DNA of 64,000 nt from Cryptomeria japonica (taxonomy: Eukaryota > Streptophyta > Pinopsida > Cupressales > Cupressaceae), in assembly GCF_030272615.1 (NCBI RefSeq), contig NC_081406.1, positions 461,062,072 to 461,126,071 of the forward strand, given 5' to 3'. This document shows, piece after piece, positions 11,533 to 21,954 of this stretch. The position numbers and the translations under genes were made by a program. The notes under the pieces were generated by a model. That model did no database searches, was not told the origin of the DNA, and was given only the letters and a program-made list of their open reading frames with translations. Each line of letters starts with the position of its first letter. The first letter of the stretch is position 1.

Positions 11533-12066
11533 AATTAAAAAAAAATCTTTTCTCTTTCAAACTTTAAAAATTTTGATTTTTATTTTAATAAAATAGAATA
11601 ATTTTTTTTTTTAAATAAAATTAAAAAATAAAACATAAACCCTCAGAGATGAATAATAAAAAAAAATACAGTCTCACACAGAGACTCTAACATTTTTTTT
11701 TTTTTAAAATCACAGGTTATCCAATACTCAAAACTTTGATGAACGGCCAAAACCACAAATGAATTTCTTCAACCAAAGCCCATATTTGGGCAAGAAAAGA
11801 ACCATTTTTCACACAATGATTTAACCATCCTTCCACAATTCAAAACAATGCAACCAATTTTTCCAAGGCTAAAACTCAAATCTGGGAACATTCATAGATT
11901 CTTAAACCAGATTTTTCATGAAGAACAACCAAACACAATTCTTGATATAACAACGGAATAAAAAGTTAAACAAGAATCCTACCTCCTTTAGCATTCCTGG
12001 CAAGATTTTTTGAAGAAGAGCCCAACCTATAGCTGTAGAAAAATCCATCCTTCCAAAAGCCCCAAT
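11533..12066. other. AT-rich non-coding stretch before copy B
   Basis: Long A/T runs and no gene. It is likely the rest of the repeat whose counterpart for copy A lies left of the window. Confidence 0.4.
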
Positions 12067-13351
12067 CTCCATCCAAAAATATCTTTATTTTTCCAAAAAA
12101 AAATTAACAACACCTAAAATATTTTTCCAACCTAGGTTAAAAGAATGAAATTTTGGCCTAATTTTCTAATTTCGAATTTAAACACTTTTTAAGTAAAAAA
12201 TGAAAAGAATCATTCTTTTCAACTATTCAAATAAGCTAACTTGCTTTTCTAATTAAAATAAAAATAATTCTCTCTCTTTTAATTTTAATTTTCTCAATAT
12301 TAACTAAGCTAACATTTATATTTCACAATATTGATGAGGATAAAATATTTTAATTAAATTAAATTCCAAAATCAATCTTTCACACTATATCAAATATACA
12401 TATAAATTAAACTTGCTTTTCTAATAAAAATTGATTTTCTTAAATAAATAAAATTAACCTTTCTTTTCCAAAATGCAAAAGAGATTAAATTATTTCTATT
12501 TCAAATAACTTTAAATCTTTCCTTTTTAAAATGCATAAACTAATTAAATTCGTTATTTAAAATTAACCATTAAATTAAACTCGCTACAAACATAAATAAA
12601 GCGATCTTTTTAATTAATGATTAATCACATAAAAGAAACCTATATATTTTAATTCCTCAATTACAAATGTGTAAATGAACACATTAAATCAAATTAAATA
12701 CTTAAACTTGCTACAAACATACATAAAGTGATCTTTTTAATTAATGATTAATCACATAAAAGAAACTTATTTATTTTAAATTTATCAATTACCAATGCGT
12801 AAATGAACACATTAAATTGAATTAAATACTTAGGATAAAATACTCCATTTTACCACACGCAAGGCACACAACCCAAGAAAGCCAACCAATCACACGCCAC
12901 ACAAACCGAAACGAAAAGGGAAACCGATGGATCACACACGACGCTCACTTGATCATGGCTAAGGCAAGACGAGGGTTTTACGACCACCTAATCCAAATTC
13001 TAAGGATGAAAGAGGTATACTCAACCCTGCGAATCCTGATGGAGATGAACCTTGCACCTAGGCGATATTGTACCTACAATCTCCTGCAACCATGAGTCAC
13101 GCAAGCATACATATATGTATATATATATATTCAATGAAGGCGTTAGCTCAAGATTTATAACAAGAATTAGGGAAACAATTAAACTTACACAAGAATAGAT
13201 GCGAAAGCACAATAATAGGTATGCACAATATTCATATTATCCAATCTACAACATTACATAATGGTTAATCAACCATCCAAGAATGCCACATAGAAAAAGT
13301 CAACCAAGGTCAAACCAATTTTAGAAGGCCGACTAGGGTAGGGGCGCTACA
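12067..13351 (-). repeat. LTR-like repeat copy B, uninterrupted
   Basis: Aligned with copy A throughout (1-239 plus 7,747-8,774). Ends CTACA at 13,351; on the minus strand this reads TGTAGCGCCCCTACCC, the expected start of an LTR. The base after the boundary begins TATTT, a possible target duplication whose partner I could not place. The ORF at 13,021-13,212 is a chance frame. Confidence 0.7.
12303..12317. other. Empty LINE insertion site in copy B
   Basis: Reads AACTAAGCTAACATTT then ATATTTCACAATATTGATGAGG. In copy A the same flank is split by the LINE with AACAAGCTAACATTT on both sides. This is the pre-insertion state of the LINE copy 1 target. Confidence 0.8.
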
Positions 13352-13996
13352 TATTTTACCTAAATTATTGACAATCTTTTTGCCCCGTGGATCCCTACTA
13401 TAATCCTTTTCTGATCTTTCTCAGTTTCTGTAAGGCAGTCAATATATGTTTCAGCTAGAGGTTGTCATGTCTGATATTAGGTAACAAGTACTATGCAAAG
13501 TTCAAAGCAAGAATTCATTACAACTCGCAACTCGCTCCTTACCATTCATCATTCTTTTGGGTGACACGATTCTTTAAATATATATTTGATAAATGATTTA
13601 ATGACTTGATTTTCCATCACCTTTAAATTCAAGACTTTCGTATGCATTTATGCACACCTCCAAGTTCAAGACATTCGGATTCTATACTACGTACAGTAAA
13701 ATAAAATCATTATACTACGTATTTTCAGGCAAAATAACTGTTATTGTTTTAAAATGTTAAGATGTGTGCTACCGTCGTATTGTCTTCTTAATTTCTGGGC
13801 AACAGTAAATTATTGGGTAAGAAATTAAATTGCTTAAACCCTAAATGTTTGTTGTTATTTTTACAATACCAAACCTGGAATAGATTTCCAACTAGACAGA
13901 CGAGGAGGTCTTTTTCCCAGAGAGAAAAGTTGAAGTCTTTGTTCCGTCAGAATCCACAGCCCAAAGAAAATAAAGAAATTTCTTCGATCCACTTCC
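13352..13996. other. Upstream region of the GeBP-like gene remnant
   Basis: Non-coding. TACTACGTA occurs twice near 13,686 and 13,713. A TTTAAATATATATTTG stretch near 13,575 could be a TATA box, but in such AT-rich DNA this is weak. The small frame at 13,813-14,019 shows no recognisable domain. Confidence 0.4.
13836..13844 (+). promoter_or_regulatory. Telo-box (AAACCCTAA)
   Basis: AAACCCTAA about 155 bases before the ATG at 13,997. Telo-boxes are common in promoters and 5' UTRs of plant growth and translation genes. A 9-base match in AT-rich DNA may be chance. Confidence 0.4.
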
Positions 13997-14617
13997 ATGG
14001 AGCGGCAGAGTGCTTCTAAATCTCCAAAAGAAAATTTCTGTTGGACTGAAAAAAATGAAATTGCAGTTCTAAGCGGAATTGCTGAGTGGACTGAAAGAGG
14101 TAAGCCCTTACCTACATATGTCATTCTTTGTAATCATGTGAAAATCCAATTAGATAATGAGTGCAGTGATACAAGGATAATGGGTAAGATGAAAAGGTTT
14201 AAGAAAAAGTTTAATCATGTCACCGAGCAAGTGGAGGAACTTGGGTTTTGTTTCAAGAGTCACTGTGGAGAGGAAATTTTTAAGTTGTCCCAGAAAATAT
14301 GGGGGAAAGAGGAACAAGGGGAGACTGGTCCTGGGAAGAAGAAGAGAAGAAGTAAAGGTGAAAATAAAAAGGTAGCCCCGAGGCTTGATTAGGAAGAAAA
14401 GAGCGGTGATGAGAAAGAAGAAAAGAAGAATGGTGAGGAGGAAGAAAAAGAGGAGAAGAATAAGAATGGTAAGGAAAACTAAGGAGTACAAGAAATTAAG
14501 TGAAAGTCGTTGCAGCAAGAACTTGGGGATCTGGAAGCTACTAGTAAGGAACTTGCACTACAGCAGGAGCAACTTCAGCTGGAGCTAACAAAGCTTCGTG
14601 CTATGCAGAGATTGTAA
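13997..14617 (+). pseudogene. GeBP/DUF573-type (STOREKEEPER-like) transcription factor remnant
   Basis: An intronless frame starting at an ATG in good context (CCATGG). Residues about 10-105 match the DUF573 DNA-binding domain of GeBP-family factors: FCWTEKNEIAVLSGIAEW, then KMKRFKKKFNHV and the typical closing FKLSQKIWG. A Lys-rich tract follows. The domain frame ends at a TAG (14,390), but the same frame continues through a Glu/Lys-rich stretch and a C-terminal coiled coil (LQQELGDLEATSKELALQQ, LELTKLRAM) to a TAA at 14,615, crossing only three stops (TAG, TAA, TGA). GeBP proteins usually have a C-terminal zipper-like region, so the parent protein probably ran through. The roughly 9-residue N terminus before the domain is shorter than usual. 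A truncated 131-residue protein could still be made. It is the only recognisable host-type regulatory gene in the window. Confidence 0.7.
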
Positions 14618-15984
14618 ATTTTTAGATTTCTCCTACAGATATATATATATATATATGTGTGTGTGTTTTTGTTTGTGTGTTTACAAGTTGAAACTAGTTT
14701 TTATAAATCATGACTATGGATAAGACATGTGGTGGGTGGTCATGTTATAATATAACCCAGAAAAAACATGTGTATTGATTCATTTCTTAAAAGAGGTGGA
14801 ACTGGACCCATTTTCCCTTTCATTCTTAGGCCTAAAAGTTTGCATGCTCCAGAAAAATTCTGAGTCATCTCTTGGTTTTGCATTCTTAAAAATGGTTGCA
14901 TACAAAATGAATTGAAACTACCATGTGGCATTTTTTGCATGCTAATAGGAAGATGCATGACTAAACTAGAAGCTGTGACTTGTAGACTAGGTGAGTTCAT
15001 CATTACTGTTGAGTTTTCATATTTTGTTTCACTACATACCAAACCTTTGTAGAGACCTATTCCTCTATTCCACTACAAATCATAATGAATATTGTGGAAT
15101 CCAGAAGAAGAAATACCCTGCCTTACATCTCTGCGCTCATCCACAACATCATTCCACATCATACTTGAAGGAGTAGAGTTGCGCAAAGAGAGATAGAGGG
15201 ATAGAGATAAAGAGATAGATAAGTATACAAAGGTAGGGAGAGATAAAAAGAGATAGAAATAGATAGATATAGAAGCACAACAACACAACATAACGTATAT
15301 ATGTAAATTAAATTATAATTTTTAGATTCATATAAAAAATACTTTTATTATTTAACAATTAAATAGTTATCCCATAGAATTAGTGTATTATTTAATAATT
15401 AAAATTTATCAAAATTGTCAAATTAGACATATATATACATGCATATAGTAAATAAAATAGTTCCAAAATAAAATAAACTTTTAAATATAAATAAAATAGT
15501 TTGGAATTGATGTGTCAAGATAGATGCATTTAAAATATTTATACCAATGTAGATTTTATAAAAGCTTTATATTTTTATATAATATTCTAAAACAAATTAT
15601 TTTGATATATTAATGTTATGATTATATTAATAATGCTTCTTTGTTTCAATAGTTAAAAGAGAGTTATTTTAAGACTTTATAGTAACAAATAAATATTTGA
15701 AAAACATAAAATTTATTTTTATTTGAATATTTTTGAAATTTTAAACTAAATAAAACTTTAACATAAAAATAAGAGAAATTAGAGTTATTTTAAGACTATT
15801 TATAGTAACAAATAAATATTTAAAAAACATAAAATTTATTTGTATTTGAATATTTTTTAAATTTTAAACTAAATAAAACTTTAACATAAAAATAAGAGAA
15901 AAAATTATTTTTATATATTAAAAAATATGAATTTTTAACTTTGCTTTAGATCAAAGTTTTTGATATCAAAGGAAAACAAAACAT
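14618..15984. other. AT-rich spacer with simple repeats
   Basis: No supported gene. Contains a TA/GT microsatellite at about 14,639-14,675 and a GATA/AGAG-rich low-complexity stretch at about 15,186-15,285. The frames at 14,740-15,042 and 15,073-15,291 (minus) have no recognisable domain. Confidence 0.5.
15661..15902. repeat. 122-bp tandem duplication
   Basis: 15,661-15,782 and 15,783-15,902 are nearly identical (GAGTTATTTTAAGACT..., ending ACATAAAAATAAGAGAAA). Few differences, so it is recent relative to the surrounding repeats. Non-coding. Confidence 0.85.
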
Positions 15985-16000
15985 AAAATTATTAATATAC
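15985..16000. repeat. LINE copy 2 target-site duplication, left
   Basis: AAAATTATTAATATAC before the T run of the minus-strand LINE; the same 16 bases (plus TT, shared with the T run) recur at 24,177-24,194. Confidence 0.85.
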
Positions 16001-16017
16001 TTTTTTTTTTTGATAAA

Positions 16018-16032
16018 AGTGGGCAAGCCACT
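16018..16032 (-). promoter_or_regulatory. LINE 3'-terminal stem-loop
   Basis: On the minus strand AGTGG, a 5-base loop, CCACT, then TTTATC and poly(A): the same hairpin and tail as copy 1 at 7,700-7,721. Confidence 0.6.
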
Positions 16033-16149
16033 AAACTTATATTTTATTAATTTTGAATTTTGAAAATACAAACGGGTTCAAAGGGCATACCGACAGGAAA
16101 GAACCCGCAAGAAAACCTCTGGTTGTGGTCCGAAAAAAAGTAAATTTAA

Positions 16150-16317
16150 AACCCCATATACCCAATTACATAACTGATTTTGATCACCCTCCCATTACAT
16201 AGCTTCCAAAGATATACATATCATTATCCAAAAAACCCCATAAACCCAATTACAAATTTGATATTGATCACCCTCCCATTACATGGCTTTTCAAAGATAT
16301 ACATATCATTATCCATA
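16150..16317. repeat. 84-bp tandem duplication in LINE 3' end
   Basis: Two units (about 16,150-16,234 and 16,235-16,317), each AACCCCATA-ACCCAATTACA ... TACATATCATTATCCA. Not seen in copy 1. Confidence 0.85.
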
Positions 16318-16470
16318 TGACCCAAAAAATTATGAGGAGTAAACTGTAGAAGAGGTACATAGCCACAAGGCTTCCCAAGCTTGGCAAAAAGATATATCAA
16401 CCGATCAGAACCCTGCATCAAAAAAACACCAACATATCTACACACATAGTTAATTCTGAAACCAAGAACT

Positions 16471-17118
16471 TCAGCTCTCAATAGGGGGCTCTCTATCCAT
16501 GATCATAGGAGGAATGATCTGCAAGGGGGATTCTAACCGTGGAGGAGCTAACACCAAAAAACCAAAAGAGAACAGAGAATGTAAACCCATAAGCACCACT
16601 AAGGCTTTATCCAAAAGTTGTGAGGGAACCGAATCTAGCAAGGATTCAAAAGCATGCAGGGTATCCCCCAATCTATCACATAATAACCCCATTCTCAACT
16701 CGACCAATAAAACTCCACAATTCCCATTATCCAGCAGATCAGAGCAAGGAAGAAAACCCCCGTAATAAAAAGAGCCCAGCTAAAAATGATAATTATCCAA
16801 TGCAGAACTAACAAGCTCCCAGGAGAAAATCAAGGGTGAGATAAACATATGAACCAAGAGATGGAGTAAATCCTTATCAAGAAAAATTTCATAGAAAACA
16901 ATAAGAAATTGAGACAAAATCTCAGACCCAGAAAAGGAAAGACCAGACTGCAACCAGAGAGATCCCAGCAACCTGTGAACCTCAAAATCCACCCGAGGAG
17001 TAAGCAAATAGAACACTTCCCCAAGCATTTCAGAATTATTACTAGAAGCCTCATTTTCCCTCTCAGTCAGGCATTCGACAATGACCCTATATCTAGAAAG
17101 AGAAAAAGCACTCGACAT
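16471..17118 (-). pseudogene. Unknown ORF downstream of LINE copy 2 ORF2 (ORF3-like)
   Basis: A sense-strand frame from ATG at 17,118 to TGA at 16,471: 215 codons with one TAG (about 16,780, plausible Gln codon decay) between two open stretches of 112 and over 100 residues. It begins MSSAFSLSRYRVIVECL and includes a long hydrophobic stretch (FLIVFYEIFLDKDLLHLL). I recognise no domain. It lies 613 bases after the ORF2 stop, inside the element, and is absent from copy 1. A further frame (16,224-16,481, shifted) may continue it. It could be a captured host sequence, a family-specific third ORF, or chance openness in a T/G-rich UTR. Confidence 0.4.
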
Positions 17119-17730
17119 ATGAAATAGAGCTCGAACAAGAATAATTCAAGTATTTACTGTTGTATTGAGAATGAAATCGGCTTTTAAAGACCAGTCGCCA
17201 CCAAAAACGTGAACTGAGATAATCATGGTACTTCATAATTATAAGTAAAGCCAATTAAAGCAAGATTAAAGCTCATACAAGATAACTCATAAATAATGGA
17301 CTTCGCACGAGGGTGGCAGCTGAAACTAGTACATCATATCCCAGCTGGTGCCACATAACAAGATACACACTCCTTATCATAATGGCTTCACAAAACACTG
17401 TGAATGATTACAACCAAAGCACATTTCCTTCGTACTTCATAAAACAGTTGAACCTTTAAAACACACAAGCGAGGACAAAGCAGATCAAAAATACCATATC
17501 ATAATAACCCATATCGAAACCAATCTGCTAATAGGGTGCCACCTTAATACCATAACAGGTACCACCCTTGCTGCTTATGATAGATCATAAGCATACTCAA
17601 TAGCCAACTAGGAATTGCCTACTAAGCATGCTTACAACCTACGCATAAACACCAAACATGTTTCCCTCTCAAGGCATAAGGGTGCTAAAAGATTGTTTAT
17701 GAGAACATAATTAAGAAAAACCAAGAAGAT
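17119..17730 (-). other. LINE copy 2 3' UTR between ORF2 and the downstream frame
   Basis: About 610 bases without a supported gene, not alignable by eye to the copy 1 3' UTR. Confidence 0.5.
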
Positions 17731-20700
17731 TTAATGCAAATGCTTCAGAAGGGAAGGCGAGATCTCATCCATACTTATATCCCACAAGTTTGCATTAGTG
17801 TCAATGGCTAAGTTTGCCAAAAAATCCACTATTATATTAATTTCTCTGAAGCAATGAGTGATCAAGAAGGAATCAAAGAAAACTGACTGTTGTAAAATTA
17901 ACTCCAGAACATATTGTAATTTCCAACAATTAGATTTCTTCTTCATAACACATTGGATGGTTACCATCGAATCCCCTTCAATTACAAGATCCTTGATGCC
18001 CAAGGATATAGCCATGTCCAAGCCCAGTGACAGGGCCTTAAATTCTACAAAATTATTGGACTTATACCCAACAACATGACATCTAGCCTGGACAATATTC
18101 ATATGATGATAAAAAATTACCATACCTACCCCTACCAAACCAAGATTTCCATGAGAAGCACCATCAAAATTCAATTTAAAATGTGCATTAGGAGGGGGCT
18201 TCCAAATAGCTAAATGTCTTTTGGTTAAAGCATTACTATTTCTCAAAATGGAACCATGAGAAGGCAAGATGGATAATAGCTTCCAGAACCTAGTCACCCT
18301 ACTATCCCAATGCAAAAAAGAAGAGAGATTTTCGAGGTTCTTGAAGATATAAGACAAGACAACTTCTGAAATAGAAGATTCAATTTTCGGTAAAACCTCC
18401 TCAAGAGAAGAGCTAGTCTTTTTAAAGATCCTATTATTCCTTTCTAGCCAAATGTTCTATATTAATATAGAAGGGGAAGCAATCCAAAGACTAGCATAGA
18501 AGGATGGAGAAAACAGAAGAGGCCAGGCTCTGAAGTGTGAAATAAGATCTTTCCCTATTATAAAAGACAGGTTCAATTTGTCAAAAAACCACTACCAGCA
18601 TTGAAATGCAAAATCATAGTGAAGGAAGAGATGAGAGGAGGTTTCCAAATTGTTTTTGCATAACACACAAGAAAAAAAATTAGTGATACCAAGTCTATCC
18701 AAGCGCATGCCTGTAAGTAGCCTATCCTGGGCTACTAACTAGGTGAAAGCACTAGCTTTCGGAAGACAGGCTGAATACCAAAAAAGCTTATGTGGCCAAG
18801 AGGACGAGTCGTTGGCTGACACAAGAGAGTTATATCCATCCTTAACCGTATATTAGCCTGAGATGTTCCCAGTCCATACAAGTTCATCTTCAGAGTCAGA
18901 TAGGATAATCATTCTTTCTTCCAAAACCTTTGCAAAATGCAACTTGAGATCAATCTCAACATCCAGGAACTCAATGGACTTCCATTTTGCCAATTTCAGA
19001 TCACCATTATGAATTACCTCAAAGTAATCTACCACAAATACCCCCCAAAGGGAAGAAAGGGTAGATATCAAAGGGGACCAATCCCTTATATTTTGTAAGG
19101 GAGCATGACCATTCCACATCTCATCCCAAAATCTAACCTTTTTCCCATTATGAACAATCGAAGAAAGATGTGGCAAGATAACGTTTCGACATTTGAAAAT
19201 AAAATTCCACATAACCGAGCCTAAAGGTAGATTTGATATCTAAAAGACATACTCCCTCGGACCATTATTCAAGTATTTTGCAAACATTATTTGTGCCCAA
19301 AAAAAATTAGATTTCTCATGCAACTTCCAGACCAATTTAGCTCCCAGAGCCAGATTCTGCTTATACAAATTTCTAATTCATGTACCCGCCTATTCCTTGG
19401 GCAGACAAACTTTATCCCAAGCTACTAAGGGTAGTTTATTCTTCCCCTCTTTATTACTATTCCAGAGAAAGGACCTAAGAGTATCCTGCAGACCTACTAA
19501 CACTGATTTAGGGGTGCTTACTACTAACATAAGATAAATAGGTTCCAAATTCAACACAGATTTAATCAGTACAAGTTTTACTGCAAGGCTTAACCATTTA
19601 TGACTCCAGGATAAAATCCTCTTTGAGATGATCGAAATGAGTTTTTTCCAAAAGGATAGATTATTTTGTTTAATGAAAAAAGGTATACCCAGATGCTTAC
19701 AACGATAGATACTAGGATCAAAACCCCAAAAGGTCTACAATCTCTATTGAACTAATTGTGATGTGTTAAGGAAGAATATTTTTGACTTCTCAATGTTGAC
19801 TTTTTGGCCAAAAAAAGCCGCATACTTTTGGATAATTCCATTTATAGTATTGGCCAAAACGTAGAGTGTCATCTGCAAATAAACAATGTGAAATAGGAAT
19901 AGGAACCCCATGGATCGCAATCCCCTTCCATAAACCTTTTGATTTTGCAGCCTTAATTGCCCAGCTAAAAGACTCCGCTAAAAGGATAAATAGGAAAGGG
20001 GATAGAGGACCCCCCTGCCTCAATCCTCTTGAAGAGGAAAAAAAACCACAAGGAGACCCATTAATTAAAACCAAAAATCTGGTAGTTGGAATAACAGCCT
20101 TTATCCATTTGACCCAAGCCTTAGAGAAACCTAATTTGAGAAGAACACAAACTAAAGCCTCCCACTCAACCCTATCATAGGCCTTCATCATATACAACTT
20201 GAGAATCATAGATGGGACCTTCTGAGTATGGATAGAATGCAACACTTTGTGAGCCACAATGGCTTCCTCCGGTGTTTCCCTACCAAGAACAAACCCACCT
20301 TGCTCTAAAGAGATGATTTTGGGAAGAAGTTTTGCCAATCGAAGGGAAATTGCCTTAGTAAATATTTTATACAGAGTATTGCATAAAGCAATAGGATGAA
20401 AGTCAGTAAAGGTCTTAGTGACTTCTTTCTTCGGGATAAGGGCAATCAAAGTGGTATTAAGTTCTTTTAACATTGACCTATTTCTCGTAGCCTCTTCAAG
20501 AGCCAAAAGGACATCTTTTCCCACAAAGTCCCAATACTTTTGGAAGAATAAAGTGCTAAACCCATCAGGCCCTGGAGCCTTGTCAGGATTCATATCAAAA
20601 ATTGCACATTTAACCTTTTCCAAAGAAAAAGGAGACATTAGCATCCTATTATCTTCCAGGGACACTATAGGGGGAATATCTGAAAGAAAACCATTTGATC

Positions 20701-21954
20701 CACATCCACCCTCTGAGGTCAATAATGATTTAAAGAAATTAACTGTTTCTAAGGCAATGTCTTCTGATTTAGTAAGTAGCTTCCCATTGAGATCCTCTAT
20801 GCAAGATATCCTTTTTCTACTCCTTTTTAGCTTGGTGGAAGTGTGAAAAAACTTTGTATTTCTGTCCCCATCTAAAAGCCACACTTCCCTAGATTTTTGT
20901 CTGCAATAAGACTCTTCCCTAGCTAATACTTCCTCTAGTTCTGATTATAAGGATTTTAATTCATGAAACACATGTGAAGCAATACCATGAGTAAGCACGT
21001 GCGTTTTTAAACATTCAATCATATCTTGGATTCTTTGTTTTTCATGAAAAATATTCTTAAAATGTGAAGAATTCCACTCTCTAATATTTTTCTACAAAAA
21101 ACTAAGTTTCTTAACAATCTGAAACATTCGAGACCCTGGACAAAAGGGGGCAGAGTCCCACCATACCCTTAGAAGGGGTAAAAATGAGGGATCCCTGAAC
21201 CACATAGGTTCAAATTTAAAAGTAGACTTAAAACTAATAATACCCTCCAAGATAGTTAATGAGATCGAAAAATGATCAAAACCTGACAAAGGCAAAATAG
21301 AGGAAAAAAGCTCAAAATCTGATTGTATCCAAGATTCTGAGAGCAAGAAACAATCTAACCTCTCTGCTATTTGAGAAAAATCTCTCCTCATATTTGTCCA
21401 AGTGAAAACCTCATTTTGAAATTTACAATAAAAAAGGTCCATGTCAAGAATAAAATTCCCAAAATCAACCATAGTTTTCTTGGTAGGAAGAATGCCTCCT
21501 CTCTTTTCACTAGAATCTATGATTACATTAAAATCTCCCCCAATATGAATAAAGACCCCTACCCTAATGGAGAAGCAATCCTTTTTAAGTCACCCCACAA
21601 CTTACATTTAGCCTGAATTGTAGAAGGAGCATAAACATTAAATAACCAAATCTTAACCTTAGAAACCTTGCTAAGAATCAAAAACAACATCCTGTTTGCA
21701 GCCAAAGTTACTAACTGGACATCTATATTGAAGTTATTCCATAGTAATGCTAGGCCTCCAGAAGCTCCAGTAGCTGGGTGAGCAACAAAATTCCACCTTT
21801 TCCAAGATGAAAAAAGCACATCAGCAAAACCTTGAGATAATTTTGTCTCTTGCAACATAATTATATCACACTTAATGAAATCCATCTGGGATTTAATCAA
21901 GTGGTTCCTGATAGGGGCATTTAAGCCCCTAACATTCCAAGAAATAATCTTCAT
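17731..21954 (-). pseudogene. LINE copy 2 ORF2 (endonuclease - reverse transcriptase - RNase H), decayed
   Basis: Endonuclease from 21,954 (IISWNVRGLNAPIRNH, LQETKLSQGF, SGFDHFSIS); RT about 20,700-19,850 (DKAPGPDGFSTLFFQ, GLRQGGPLSPFLF, FADD at 19,868-19,879, in an uninterrupted 364-residue frame); a zinc-binding region about 18,850-18,540; RNase H about 18,210-17,800 with NFDGASHG, NNFVEFKAL, IEGDSMVTI and REINIIVDFLANLA, so the acidic residues expected in an RNase H active site are visible. Stops and shifts near 21,470, 21,090, 20,890, 19,790-19,210 and 18,850-18,360 break it. GLRQGGP replaces the usual GLRQGDP, losing an Asp common at that position. The start overlaps the ORF1 stop by ATGA, as in copy 1. 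Confidence 0.92.

Noticed and set aside
14150-14518. Minus-strand 122-residue Leu/Phe-rich ORF
   Set aside because: It is the complement of the Lys-rich linker of the GeBP-like remnant.
19866-20846. Plus-strand ORFs of 104 and 142 residues within LINE copy 2
   Set aside because: They are antisense to the long uninterrupted RT frame and have no domain of their own.
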